Assembly: GCA_037102815.1 (NCBI GenBank) | Contig: BTPP01000001.1 | Location: forward strand, 2,071,001 to 2,135,000 | Reading direction: 5' to 3' | DNA length: 64,000 bases | From: Neurospora intermedia | Lineage: Eukaryota > Ascomycota > Sordariomycetes > Sordariales > Sordariaceae | Shown here: positions 24,532 through 35,445 of the stretch, in pieces | Layout: each line of letters begins with the position of its first letter | Numbering within the stretch: position 1 is the first letter of the stretch | Position numbers and translations under genes: made by a program | The notes under the pieces: model-generated | What the model was told of the DNA's origin: nothing | What the model saw: the letters and a program-made list of their open reading frames with translations, nothing else | Databases searched by the model: none

Positions 24532-26391
24532 TCATTCCTGAGTTCTCCTCTTCACCCCCTCCCTCTCACACCACTCCTCATCACTCATCCTGAACCAATC
24601 CGCCACGCACATCATGCCCGCCCACAAATCGCACTGAATCGCCAAATGCACCATCTCCAGCGCCAACGCGTTAAACATCCTCCCCAGCGAAAACGCATCC
24701 ATGAACCCCAAGCCGTGAAACGCCATGTCCAGCGTCGCCCCTTCAAGCCCCATGCGCCTCGCCATATACGGCCTCGCCAGCCCCAACAGCGCCAAGCTCT
24801 CAAACGGCGTCATCATCGCCCTCGCAGCACAAAGTCCTAACGCGCCCGCGGCGAGGACGTGTGGCAGGCGCGTGAGGCCGTTGTCTCTGTAGAGAGGGGC
24901 GTCCAAACCCAAGCTGCTGCTGCCATTGGTTTGCGTCTGTTGCGAGTTACGGTTCGAGCCAGCAGAGTTGTTATCAGGCACGTTAGGCCTCAACTCGGCG
25001 GCCCAAACTGCTGCGCCGGGAGGGATGGGCGCGGAGTCGCTGGTGGTGGAGTCGCTAGTGTCGACGTCAAAGGTGATTAGAGTGGGGTTGACGTGCTCGG
25101 TTTCTTCGTCGTCGTCGCTGAGGAAGGGGGCTTCGTCGGCTGTTGCTGCTGGGGAGTGAGATTGGGATTGGTTGTTCGAGGTGGTGGATCCGTTGGGACC
25201 GCCGGGAGTGCCGGGACCGGGACCGCTGACGGAGATGATGCTTTGGCGGCGGCGGGTGCCATCGGGTGGAGGACCGGTAGGGAGAGCGTCGTTGGTTGGG
25301 AGGGTATCGGAGGGGGCGTGGACCATTTCCCAGCCAGCTTCGATTGCGTTCGCGCTTGGGGCTTGTTGTTGCTGCTGTTGTGTTGGTGTCGGTGTCCGTG
25401 GCTGGGTTTCTTGTCGCTGTTGCTGCTCTTCTGGTGTGGGTGTGGGAGGGATGTATGTTCCACTGGGCGGTTGTAAATATGGGACTACCTCCTTAAGAGT
25501 CCTCCTCCTGCTGAAGTTGATGGGTTTGGGCAAGCGTCGTTGGATTTTCCGCCTAAGTGACCAGACGAGCCGGGCGTATGTCTTTGAAAAGAACCAGTAG
25601 CCGGCAAAAGGGGCGATACCGGCGACAAAGGCGCCGAGCCAGCTGACGATGCTTCCAGGGGTAAAGGAGGATGGGAGTCTTGGTAGGAAGATTGGGGAGT
25701 CATTGCAGCCTGGAATGAAGAAACCAAGGGTGGGAACCCATCTCGAGGTGTTCACAAGGCCGGTTCGTTGCATGAAGACAAAGATCTCTAGGTGTAAGTT
25801 GACCCAGGAGAACACGTACTTGACCCATGGGTATTCTGGCATGTCGAATCCAGCAAAACTATCGCTCAGGACATACGATGGCAGCCCGGCCCAGAGGTAC
25901 TCTCCCCATGACTGCTGGCGCCTGTGAAAGTGAAATAGACGAGAAAAGGGAACATGGGCGTAGTCCTTGTACAGTAGGATACGCTGCCTCAAGCCGTTGA
26001 CTCCCCAGACTCCGACGGTGGCCAAGACCTCGCCGGTGAGGAACAGCCTCCTCCCGATTCCATCTTCGTAGTACTGGTGCTTTGTGGCGGCTTCGTAGAG
26101 AGCTTGAGCCTCGTTAATGCCACTGTCTGGTTCCGCAACGCCGATGACCAGCATAACTTCGTTGTGAGAGCGGATGATGTCTCTGTTGATGCGCCGTGTC
26201 TCTGGGTTCACTGGTCGTCCTCGGTCATCATATAACTGCTCTGGTGCTCCAGGTTGGGGCTCGCCAGTGCCCTCAACTACCTCATCGTAGGGAGACCTGC
26301 CCTGTCATTGGTGTTAGAATGGAGTTGTAGTTTGATGGTCTTGCAACGGATGACCTACAAGGGCCTGTGATGTCAGTGGGCCCAACCGCAT
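24532..26391 (-). CDS. Fungal multi-pass membrane protein of unknown function
   Basis: Two exons, 26,359-26,391 and 24,532-26,301, give 600 residues. The 57-base intron has a GTAGGT donor, a CTAAC branch site and a GACAG acceptor, and both exons join in phase 0. Without the short first exon the open frame has no ATG at its beginning, which supports this model. Hydrophobic segments lie near residues 96-115, 160-180, 228-258 and 482-500. A Gln/Pro/Ser-rich, probably disordered loop of about 200 residues separates the last one from the others. The N-terminal half is well ordered, with many Trp and Tyr residues. I do not recognise the family; it looks like a fungus-restricted membrane protein. 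It is divergent from UTP13, sharing 557 bases. Confidence 0.8.
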
Positions 26392-26948
26392 AGTGAAAGG
26401 GTCAACTGGATTCAGGAGGTGTTTGTAGATTGCTATCCGGCATTTGCCAAGATGTTTATGTGTACATTACACGGTGGAATCTGACCAGTTGCTGGCCATC
26501 CTCGTGTCACAAACTCCTGTGCCAGAGATTATGTTATGGTGAAGATAGTGGTGGTATAGCTGATGAGTGATGGAGACTGGAACAGACAGTTGACGTTGGT
26601 GGGGGCGCTTGGGGAGCACAGCCAGAAAGCCGAGGGAGGGTCCCTCAGCGCCATGCCCGGCCCGGTCATGCTCCAGTGCTCCAGTGCTCCAGCGTGTGGT
26701 TCGTCACGGCTTCCACTTCCTACAGGGGTTGGATCTGCATGACGCTAAGATAACCTTATTGCCTGTCCTTATCAGCGGGCGGCAGGCATCGACCCGCGAA
26801 AAGTTTTTGGGATTGGGGACTTTGCAGTGTTATACCCTACACTACCTTCTAACAGCAGAACCCCAAAGGCGGCGGCGCGCAATCGCAACCCCTCTTGCCT
26901 CTCTGTTTGATTTAATCCACTTGTACAGCCAGACACTCCGTCACCACC
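26392..26948. promoter_or_regulatory. Divergent promoter region between the membrane protein gene and UTP13
   Basis: This 557-base region lies between two start codons pointing apart. It contains a short direct repeat of TGCTCCAG, three copies at about 26,669-26,693. No TATA box is obvious, and no gene is seen. Confidence 0.5.
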
Positions 26949-29717
26949 ATGGCGTACAGGCAAACTACCACCAAGACGACCTTTGAGGTCAACAATGTCA
27001 TCCAGCCCATTTTCACTGGAGGTTCCGTAGCCCTCGACAATGGCGCTAGGATCCTCGCGACCACCCTCGGCGAGCAGGCCGTCCTCACAGAGCTCAACAC
27101 CGGCAAGCAGCTCGCCGAGATCGAGGGCGATGGAGAGCCCATCTCGACCCTCACCATCACCCCTTCGGCCTCCCACCTGATTGTCTGCTCTCGTTCTCTT
27201 ACTATGCGCATATACTCCCTCAAGGTGTCGCCAGATTACGATTCTATCGAAGCCACCCTTGTACGCACCACGAAGCCCCACGCCACCCCCGTCGTTGTTC
27301 TCGCGGTCGACCGAACCAGCACCCTTCTTGCCACCGGTGCTGCCGACGGCGCCATCAAGATCTGGGACATTGTCGGAGGATACGTTACCCATACCGTTAG
27401 CGGCCCGAGTGTCCTTATTTCTGCCCTCCACTTCTTCGAGATCGCCGCTCTCGAGGACCAAGTCAGCAACAAGAACAAGAAGAACAGGCGAAAGAGCACA
27501 GCGGAGGAGGAGCAAGCGCAGGATGACAGCGTCGCATCAAAGTTCCGTCTTGCCTACGGCACACAGGATGGCAAGATCCGTATCTTTGACCTCAGCAAAC
27601 GCAAGACCTACCCCGTTTACGCCGACCCGACTTCGAGGAGAGAAGCGCACGAGTCCAACGTACAAAGCCTTGACTACTCGCCAGAACTACATGCCCTTCT
27701 CAGCGGTAGCAGAGATAAGACAATGACAGTATGGCTGTGGAAGGAGGGAGCATGGAGGGGAACACCCATGTTGCGCCATGAGGGCGTTGAAGCTGTCGGC
27801 TTCCTCAACAACGGAAGCTTGATGTATTCGGCTGGAACAAGTGGCCTTCTTAGGCTATGGGACACAACCACACACCAAGAAATCACCGCAAAGCAAGACG
27901 CCAAGTCGGAAGCCGAGTCGATAGTGTCAGCCCTTGCTCTTCCCCACAAGAACCTCGTTGTTTGCGCCCAGTCCGACTTCACCCTCGCCCTCTACCGTAC
28001 ACCTTCGGTCGCCGATGCCACCAAGAAGTCGACGAAGCCTCTGGAACCCTTCAGGCGCATCTCGGGAACACACGACGAAATTCTCGACCTTGTTTACCTT
28101 TTGCCCGATCAGTCTCTCATGGCTTTGGCAACCAACTCCGAAGATATCAGACTTGTATCCGTGGCGGATAAGCAGCCCCAGCTGGGCGACGAGGAGGAGG
28201 GCGCGGCATACTTTGGCCATGACGTAGCTCTGCTGAAGGGACACGAGGATATTGTCATGTCTCTCGATGTTGACTGGTCTGGTCACTGGGTTGCTAGTGG
28301 TGCCAAGGATAACACAGCTCGCCTCTGGAGGGTCGACCCAGCCAACAACTCGTTCGAGTGCTATGCAGTCTTCACCGGCCACATTGAGTCCGTCGGCGCT
28401 GTCGCACTCCCCAAGACGGTACCCCCCGAGAACTCGGAGGCGTTCAAGAACCCCCTCGACCACCCGCCCGCATTCCTCATTTCCGGTTCCCAGGATCGGT
28501 TCGTTCAGAAGCGTGACATTCCCCGAACATCACAAAAGGGAGCCGTCTCAACCAGTCTCCGTCGCTTAGCCCACGAGAAGGATATCAACGCTCTCGACAT
28601 CAGCCCCAACGGAAAGCTTTTCGCCTCGGCATCACAAGACAAGACGGTCAAGATCTGGGATTCCGCGACACTAGAAGTCGTGGGTATCCTCAAGGGTCAC
28701 CGCAGGGGTGTCTGGACTGTTCGGTTCGCGCCTCAGGGCATGCCTGCCATTCAAGGCGAGACCGGCACGGCTGTTTCTGGCAAGGGTGTAATCTTGACCG
28801 GTTCTGGTGACAAGACCATTAAGCTCTGGAACCTCTCGGACTACACCTGTCTGCGCACATTCGAGGGCCACTCCCACAACGTCCTCAAGGTTGTTTGGCT
28901 GCGCCTTCCCAAGGCCGCTGACGAAGGTGAAGACGAGGCTGCTGCTGCCGCCTCCAAGGCCAAGCAGCGCATCCAGTTCGCCTCTGCGGGCGCCGACTCC
29001 CTCGTCAAGGTCTGGGACGCCAACCTTGGTGAGACCGAGTGCACGCTCGATAACCACGAAGACCGTCTCTGGACGCTCACGGTGCACCCCAAGACCAACA
29101 TGCTTGTGTCTGGTGGTTCCGACTCCCGCGTAACTTTCTGGAAGGACACTTCGGCTGAGACCCATGCCGCCGCGTCCTCCGCCGCCCTCAAGCTCGTCGA
29201 GCAGGAGCAGCAGCTCGAGAACTACATCCACGCCGGCGCCTACCGTGACGCTATCATTCTGGCGCTGCAGCTCAACCACCCCGGTCGTCTCCTGGGTATC
29301 TTCACCAACGTGGTCACTACCAACGCCCCCGAAGAGGGCTCTCTCTGCGGTATCAAGGCCGTCGATCAGGTGCTTGGTAACCTCTCGGACGAGCAGATCT
29401 TTTTACTCCTGCTGAGGTTGCGCGACTGGAACACCAATGCGCGCACGGCGCCCGTGGCGCAGCGCATCCTCTGGGCGCTCGTCCGACTCTACCCTGCCAA
29501 CAAGTTCTCCAACCTGTCGGTCAAGGGCGCAAGGGGACAGAAGAGTCTGAAGGAGGTGCTCAACGCGTTGAGGGTGTATACTGAGAGGCACTATAAGCGC
29601 ATAGAAGAGCTGGTGGATGAAAGTTACCTTGTTGAGTATACTCTGCAGGAAATGGACAGTCTGGCACCGCCGGCGATTGAGGAGAGGGATGGGGATCTGG
29701 TTATGGCTGATGCATAG
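26949..29717 (+). CDS. utp13: U3 snoRNP-associated WD40 protein Utp13
   Basis: A single exon encodes 922 residues, close to the family's usual 800-900. Many WD40 repeats run from about residue 20 to 735, with recognisable cores such as GAADGAIKIWDI, SGSRDKTMTVW, SGAKDNTARLWRV, ASASQDKTVKIWDS and TGSGDKTIKLWNL. They would form two beta-propellers. From about 750 to the end comes the helical C-terminal domain typical of Utp13 (starting LVEQEQQLENYIHAG). A lysine-rich insert lies near 175-195. In yeast Utp13 is a UTP-B member of the small-subunit processome that acts in the nucleolus on 18S rRNA maturation. The start is the first ATG of the frame and fits the N-terminus of homologues. The gene converges with MHF1, 369 bases apart. 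Confidence 0.95.
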   Translation: MAYRQTTTKTTFEVNNVIQPIFTGGSVALDNGARILATTLGEQAVLTELNTGKQLAEIEGDGEPISTLTITPSASHLIVCSRSLTMRIYSLKVSPDYDSIEATLVRTTKPHATPVVVLAVDRTSTLLATGAADGAIKIWDIVGGYVTHTVSGPSVLISALHFFEIAALEDQVSNKNKKNRRKSTAEEEQAQDDSVASKFRLAYGTQDGKIRIFDLSKRKTYPVYADPTSRREAHESNVQSLDYSPELHALLSGSRDKTMTVWLWKEGAWRGTPMLRHEGVEAVGFLNNGSLMYSAGTSGLLRLWDTTTHQEITAKQDAKSEAESIVSALALPHKNLVVCAQSDFTLALYRTPSVADATKKSTKPLEPFRRISGTHDEILDLVYLLPDQSLMALATNSEDIRLVSVADKQPQLGDEEEGAAYFGHDVALLKGHEDIVMSLDVDWSGHWVASGAKDNTARLWRVDPANNSFECYAVFTGHIESVGAVALPKTVPPENSEAFKNPLDHPPAFLISGSQDRFVQKRDIPRTSQKGAVSTSLRRLAHEKDINALDISPNGKLFASASQDKTVKIWDSATLEVVGILKGHRRGVWTVRFAPQGMPAIQGETGTAVSGKGVILTGSGDKTIKLWNLSDYTCLRTFEGHSHNVLKVVWLRLPKAADEGEDEAAAAASKAKQRIQFASAGADSLVKVWDANLGETECTLDNHEDRLWTLTVHPKTNMLVSGGSDSRVTFWKDTSAETHAAASSAALKLVEQEQQLENYIHAGAYRDAIILALQLNHPGRLLGIFTNVVTTNAPEEGSLCGIKAVDQVLGNLSDEQIFLLLLRLRDWNTNARTAPVAQRILWALVRLYPANKFSNLSVKGARGQKSLKEVLNALRVYTERHYKRIEELVDESYLVEYTLQEMDSLAPPAIEERDGDLVMADA

Positions 29718-30086
29718 ATTTTTGTTTTAAGAGTTTTGGAAGCATAACGAACGGCTGGGAAAAGTAGCAGTAGATTTTTTCTGATAGGGATGAAATAATG
29801 TGATACCAAGTTTGAAACACATACACGTATAGATCGAGTGCTAGTGTCCCGTTTGCCGATTGTGTGATTGCTGGTAAAGTTTTCTTTCTTCTGAGAAGCC
29901 CATTTCTAAATCTATTTTATGCCTCGCCCTGGGTATCAATATTGCGTGTGTAGCGTCAGCCATGTACCATACTGGCCGATTCCTTTGGCAACGTTCCTCG
30001 TTGCGTCGTCGACCCCATAGTTTAACTCACCATGCCTCGAGCAATCGTTGAAGGCTTCAAGGCTTGTCTATCATGGTGGCTCTCCG
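29718..30086. other. Convergent 3' region between utp13 and mhf1
   Basis: 369 bases between two convergent stop codons. They are likely to hold the 3' untranslated regions and polyadenylation sites of both genes. No gene is seen. Confidence 0.6.
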
Positions 30087-30534
30087 CTATTTCTGTTTCC
30101 CACTCCTCGTCTTCTCTTTAACTTTGGCTGCCTTGAGGCGATCCACACAATCCTTGATCACAGACTGAAGGTCACTGTTCCGCCTAGCAAGCAGAAGCAC
30201 GTCATCTGTGGTAACGGTGGTACGCCCAGCATGTTGGCTGAAGGTTTCCAAATCGATGGCGACGTTTTCTGATGCCCACAAGTTAGTAACCAAACGACTT
30301 GCGCTGAGAGAAAACGTACCAATTTGAGTCCACACAAGCTCGGTGAGAGCTCCGATGAACTGAGGAGTAGCATTCATGTTGCGACGGAGCGACTCATCGT
30401 CGACCATCTTGCCAATGGCGAACCACAGGGCTGATTTGAGACGCTTCTCATGTTCAGTATGTGAAGTTAGAGCTCGCGGATGGAAACACTAACACACTTA
30501 CCTCCTGAACATCTTCACCCGAGGCGTCGGCCAT
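30087..30534 (-). CDS. mhf1: Histone-fold protein MHF1 / CENP-S
   Basis: Three exons (30,502-30,534; 30,320-30,446; 30,087-30,268) encode 113 residues. The introns are 55 and 51 bases long with GTAAGT and GTACGT donors. The second has a TACTAAC branch site and is in frame, so it would add 17 residues if retained. The histone fold is clear: KRLKSALWFAIGKM, then NATPQFIGALTELVW, then the strongest family match, DLETFSQHAGRTTVTTDDV followed by LLARRN, equivalent to the human CENP-S DLEMFARHAKRTTINTEDVKLLARR region. The C-terminus is basic. MHF1 pairs with MHF2 (CENP-X). The complex binds DNA with FANCM-type helicases at stalled forks and belongs to the inner kinetochore CENP-T-W-S-X set. The gene is divergent from PGA2, with 674 bases between starts. 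Confidence 0.93.
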
Positions 30535-31208
30535 TGTGGATTATGTAAGTGATACACTTACACAATTATCATGCATCCCCGTCCGTCTAAACGATGTTCG
30601 GCTGGGGGGGACGCGTTGAGCGCGTCGGTAGTGGGGTAACCCTGCGGCTGGCACTTGCTGTAAAGTGGATTACGTAATGCGGCTCTAGTCCCACTAAGGT
30701 GAGTGCCTGCCAGGGGGCACGCTCAGTGGGGCATTTGGGAGCATCCACATCGGCGCCGGTGGGGTTCCCCGAACGAAGTTGATGTAACCTGTACGTATCA
30801 GTCAAGTCCATTCCCGTGCCGTCGGCGTCCCGAGTGGACGTTTCTCGCGCAGATGGATTATGGAGCACACCAGCCCGTCCGCAAGTTCGCAAGTGCCGTG
30901 TCCGTTCAACACTTTTTTTCCTCCCTTCTCCTTTTCACAACGACTCTAGACTCTTCTTCTTCTTCTCTCTTTCCTCCTCAACTCCGGCAATCTCGGGATC
31001 CTTCTTTGTAATACTTCTTGAATCAGGCTTCTTTTTCCTTTCGTACTTAATCAGTCGACAGCGAAACCTTTTCATCCGGCGTTTCCTCAAGACTTGACCT
31101 CTGTCTACCGTGTTGTCGCAAAAGCATCTCCCACCGCCCTTTGCGCAAAGAAGCCTGAAGACAGCCACCACATAACAACCAAATCCCGCACGAACAAAAC
31201 CGACCAAG
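30535..31208. promoter_or_regulatory. Divergent promoter region between mhf1 and pga2
   Basis: 674 bases between two start codons pointing apart. The pga2 side (about 30,905-31,080) is rich in T and C tracts, common in fungal leaders. No TATA box is apparent and no gene is seen. Confidence 0.5.
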
Positions 31209-31745
31209 ATGGACGGAATAGCCAATGTTGTAACGGTCCTGGGTGATCGTATCACCAACAATGTCAAGGGCACCTTCGCCAACATGACGGCGGAGAAGTG
31301 GATTCGCCTGATCATCATTGTCGGAGCTTGTGAGTTGCAGCGTCATTTTCTCCAAGAGCGCAATGCGCAAAACCACGTTAAGCAGAACAGCAGCTGACAA
31401 TGCGCCGTCACAGATGCCCTGTTGCGCCCTTACATCATCAAGCTCGGCGGAAAGGCGCAGATGAAGAAGCACGAAGAAGAATCCGCTGAAGCCCTCAGGG
31501 GCACCATTTCTCCCAACGAGCTGCGCGGACAAAAGGCCATGGTCCGTCTTCCTGGTGAGGACAGCGACTCGGAAGACGACGAGGCGCAAAACGGAGAGTC
31601 TTCGGCGGCGGACTGGGGCAAGAAGGCCCGCAAGAGGCAGCGCATGGTCATCAAGAAGCTCATTGAGGCCGAGGAGGACAAACTGCGGGAGAGCAAGGAG
31701 GAAGAGGAGGATAAGGATATTGAGGAGTTCCTACTCAAGGACTAG
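31209..31745 (+). CDS. pga2: ER protein-trafficking factor Pga2
   Basis: Two exons (31,209-31,329 and 31,414-31,745) encode 150 residues. The 84-base intron has a GTGAGT donor and a CACAG acceptor; joining restores GAYALLRPYIIKL. One membrane span (about residues 30-50) follows a short N-terminal region with TAEKWIRL. The C-terminal two thirds are charged and coiled-coil-like, with KKARKRQRMVIKKLIEAEED and an acidic end, EEEEDKDIEEFLLKD. This layout matches the Pga2 family (yeast about 129 residues). Yeast Pga2 is an essential ER membrane protein needed for maturation and transport of Gas1 and alkaline phosphatase. Family assignment rests on the membrane segment and the charged tail. Sequence around LRPYIIKLGG is characteristic in fungi. 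Confidence 0.85.
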
Positions 31746-32382
31746 AAAAAAGTACTGGGTTCGGGTTTGGGTATGACTGACGTTGGATGATATTATACAT
31801 TAAAGTATGGATGACGACGACGAATATATAATAATCAAATAATAATGCATGTACAAGACGAGACACCTACCGGATGAAGTGACAACTTCTGCTTACATGT
31901 GAGAAGGCTAAAGAAACTGTGTTGCGGGAAAGGTGGGACCTTGCAACCTGCATTCTGTGAGTGAAGCATGTCTCGGCCTGCAGCCAGAGAGAAGGCAGAA
32001 CGAGTTCATGAAGACCCACTTCTACGTCCTTTTAACATTCACTCACCTTCCACTTGACTTCCTTAATGAACCACCTTACACACCTCAACCTCCAAACCTC
32101 ACTCTCGACGCGCAGCTTGAATATTGCTACCCCAGCGAAACCTACCTACGACTACCACAGATAATCGCTAGACAGTATCTATATATCAGTCATTCGACCT
32201 AGCGCGGACTCTTGCTTCACCACCGGTGAAGTCATCAAAGCAGCTTCACCACCATCAATCAGCGTCATCGAAGCACATCAACGGGACTCACCCATCAGCG
32301 AAGCGGCCTTGTTGTCGCCCATTCCTTGCCACATCAGCCAACAGAAAGAACCAAATCCACTTCTTCACACCACATCTCCAAT
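31746..32382. other. Intergenic region pga2-mtr2
   Basis: 637 bases hold the 3' region of pga2 and the promoter and leader of the next gene on the same strand. The part 32,030-32,380 is CA/CT-rich. Its open frames are short and unsupported. Confidence 0.6.
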
Positions 32383-33010
32383 ATGGCGACTATCTCAAAA
32401 GACGAAGCCATCATCCGCTCCTCTGGCGAAGGTACGCCCACTCACTCACCCATCACCTCACCTCACCCAAACTAACTCCCCTCGCCCCTCAGCCGCCCGC
32501 GCCTTCACAGACTGGTACTACACCCAACTCACCGACGGCAAGCCCGTTTCCTCCTGCTACGTCAACACCAACGCCAAGTACCTCGCCGCCTCGCACCCGC
32601 CCGCCGACATCTGCATCAACGGCCAAGTCGTCGCCACGCCCGAAGAGTGGGACGCCCTTCTCGAGCAACAGCGCCTCATCACGTTTACCCAGCAAAAGGG
32701 CAAAGTCAAGTACGAAGTGGAGGGGTTCGACGTGCACGTCATCAACAAGGATTACCGGTTTGCTGCGCCCGCGGAGATCGTGGCGGCTACGGATGCCAAG
32801 ATGATGCAGAGGACGGAGGATGCGCGGTTGATGATGGTGGTTACGGTGGCTGGGAGTGTGACTTTTGGAGGCAAAGAAAAGGGCACGCCGCCCAAGCAGC
32901 ATTTCTCGGATGTCTTTGTTTTGGTGCCGAATTGGGATTATGTGACGAGGCCCAAGTTCAAGGGGCATAAGAGGTATTTGGTTGCTAGTCATACTTATAG
33001 GGCTTATTGA
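32383..33010 (+). CDS. mtr2: NTF2-fold mRNA export factor, Mtr2-like
   Basis: Two exons (32,383-32,431 and 32,493-33,010) encode 188 residues. The 61-base intron has GTACGC and CTCAG ends and a CTAAC branch site; joining gives SSGEAARAFTDWYYTQL. The whole protein is one NTF2-like domain with an N-terminal helix, the AFTDWYYTQLTDG stretch, the central INGQVVATPEEW, and later strands ending in SDVFVLVPNWDYVT. Length equals that of yeast Mtr2 (184). Mtr2 forms a dimer with Mex67 that carries mRNA through nuclear pores, and the NTF2 fold is used as the dimer partner. The alternative is the related NXT1/p15 or another NTF2-like protein, since these differ little by eye. It converges with the prenyltransferase gene. 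Confidence 0.75.
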
Positions 33011-33533
33011 GGTGTGATGGCTCTGTGTGACGGATGGGGGGACACAATGGGAGAAGCATGATGAGGTTGTGTGTGAGCGGAGGGGGTACTTGAAGGCATG
33101 TATCCGAGGTATTTGCTTCACTGGATTTTCACATCATCCAAGAGTTTTCTTTAGCATTTTTTTTTTTTTTTTCTTTCTCATTTTACTTACATACGGTCAT
33201 GGATTTGGCGTCAGGGACGGAAAAGAGAAGGATTGTTAGATGGCTACGATCATACTCGAAGCGGAGCATGGGGGAAGCTGATACCACAAAATACATATTA
33301 TACCTCGAAAAGCCATCAAGAATGATACTCACTACAAATTGTTTTACAGCACAACTACCAAAGCGAGCGGCTTGGGAATCCTCCCCTGCATAATCCGAAC
33401 TACCCGATGCCCTTTGACCATATGATCGTACTGAGCTACCCTATAAGTGCTCTCAATACTCTGATCCAAACCGTTCGGCCAAAATCATCCGTTTGTTGAG
33501 AGCCACCCATTTCTTCAAACTCAGCATACCCTC
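33011..33533. other. Convergent 3' region between mtr2 and ram2
   Basis: 523 bases between convergent stop codons. They contain a 15-base T run near 33,157 and no supported gene. Confidence 0.6.
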
Positions 33534-35445
33534 CTAGGCCGCCGCAACTCCCGCCTCAGCCTTTTCAACCTGCTCTCCGGGCGCCTTCTCCGTCTCACTT
33601 TGTGTCAAACACTTCCTCCTCCACTCCCAATACCCTCCCCGAATCTTATCCCACTTCTCCGCCAACCTCCTCAAACACAGATCCGCCTTTTCATTCTCTT
33701 TCCTCTCCGCATAAATCTCCGCCAACAAATCCAACGCATGCGTACTTTTGACCTCTTCCTCCTCCTCCCCTTCACCCAACTTATTCACAAACTCCTCCAC
33801 AAACCCCTGCACGCTTGCCAGAGGCTGGCCGCCCTTCACCAACACGCCCCGCATGTAATTCCACGGGCTCTGGTTCTGCGGCGCCAGGTACACCTTGTTC
33901 TGGGCATACTTCACCTCTCTATCGACAATCTCCTGGGGCACCTTTTCATCCTTTTCCGTCGCCGCCTTGCCTGGCGTCGCATACTTTGGGTTCGAGAACA
34001 CCAAAACGAACCGGTGCGACCAGGCACTGTTGTTTCGCACGTCTTCGTCAATCATTTTCTCAATCGACTTCAGTTCTTCCTCGTCCTCCCACATCCCCAG
34101 CTTGCCAACCAGCCACGAGCGGTACGACCAGACGTGATAGTTCTTGGTGTCTTCGGACAGGATGGCGATGAGGAAGTCACGTTCTTGTTTGGCGAATTGG
34201 GCAAGAGCTTCGGGGTCAGAAGAAATGGTGGGGTAATAGTGCTCGACGAGCAGGTGGCGGTGGTGCCAGATTTGGTAGTTCTTGAGGTTGGCGAGCGCAA
34301 CTTCATTAAGCCACTCGATCTCGTCCGGGATGGATATGCCCAGGGCGAAGATGTTGGCGGCGCGGTAGAGCCAGACGGTGTAATGGGCGGGGTTCATGGC
34401 GATGATGTGCTCAGTTAGGCGAAGGCAGCGAGGGGAGTACTCCTTTGTGGTCATGACGGCGCGGAGGTAGGACATTGCTATTTTGGTTGACAAGAATCAG
34501 TTTTCGATCATGGCCTGATGGGGAAGGGAAAGAAAGGAAGTGTGTAACATACCCTCAGCATATTCAGCCGGATAAGTGATTGCCGCCAGTGCGCCCTCGG
34601 GCTCGTCATGCGGAATAGGAACCACGTCCTCCCACTCCACGCTCTCAGCCAGCTTCCCCGTGATAGCGCCGTACAGATCCTTCTTGAGCGCAGCCATCTT
34701 GCTTCGTCTAACCTTCTCTTCGTCAATCTCTCTTTCCGTAACAATAAACTCCCGTCCGGACCTTGCGTCGACAAATCCTCTCTTCTCACGCTCAACGTTC
34801 TCCCGAAATACTCTGCTCGACACTTGGAGCGCTGTCAATGCGATCCGTTTCCCGAATCGCTCGTCAAACCGCTCGATCGTGTAGCTGCCGACGTCGTGGC
34901 CGTTCCGATCAGTGCCCCAGGTAGTATATGGCTCCGGCTTGTGCTTGAGTCCGCGGACGATTGAATTGGTCCCGTTGACGGTCCACCAGATCTCCTTGGA
35001 TGCTTTAGGACCGAGGAGGCTTGAGCGGCTGGCTGCGGGCAGGCGGTTGGTCAGGTGTAGGAGCTGGTCGCAGATCCAGCCTTTCTGGTCTTCCTTGGAG
35101 AGTTTGCTAAGTCCTTTCTGCTGACGGGCAGCTTCGAATGGACGGGTCTTTTCGTAACGCTGTTGGCTACGTTCGAGTACGGTGGTAGGTTCTGATGGTT
35201 GCGATGCTGTTTGACTAGTAGTATTGGTCGTGGTGGGATTGGAGGTGGTAGTCGCTGGAGCTTTGACAGGAGAGGACCGCCCCGGTTAGCTATCTTTCCA
35301 AGTATTATTGTACCAACAGACGCACAAGCTGCAAACAGGAACAGGGAGAGAAAGACAAATAAGATCTTTCGAGGTCGAGTACCAAAAAAAAAGACTTACT
35401 TTCGGTTGCTTTGGGCTTTGTGGCCGCTTTACCTTTGGGCGGCAT
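33534..35445 (-). CDS. ram2: Protein farnesyl/geranylgeranyl-I transferase alpha subunit with long N-terminal extension
   Basis: Three exons (35,400-35,445; 34,553-35,260; 33,534-34,477) encode 565 residues. The enzyme part starts near residue 235 (AESVEWEDVVPI). It contains five PFTA repeats: YTVWLYRAANIF, NYQIWHHRHLL, NYHVWSYRSWL, NNSAWSHRFVL and QSPWNYMRGVL. The intron before AMSYLRAVM has a GTATGT donor and an ATAG acceptor and restores the family sequence EYAEAMSYLRAV. The alpha subunit is shared by farnesyltransferase and geranylgeranyltransferase I, which prenylate CAAX proteins such as Ras, Rho and a-factor-type pheromones. The unusual part is the first 230 or so residues, open and in the same frame, which match no known FTase alpha. 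They begin with a lysine/proline-rich tail (MPPKGKAATK). An internal start at M (34,697-34,699, MAALKKDLYG) would give a normal-length enzyme. Confidence 0.85.

Noticed and set aside
33600-34418. 272-codon plus frame opposite ram2, and similar long frames opposite erg12, utp13 and the membrane protein gene
   Set aside because: They are mirror frames of strongly biased real coding exons. The sense strands carry clear families.
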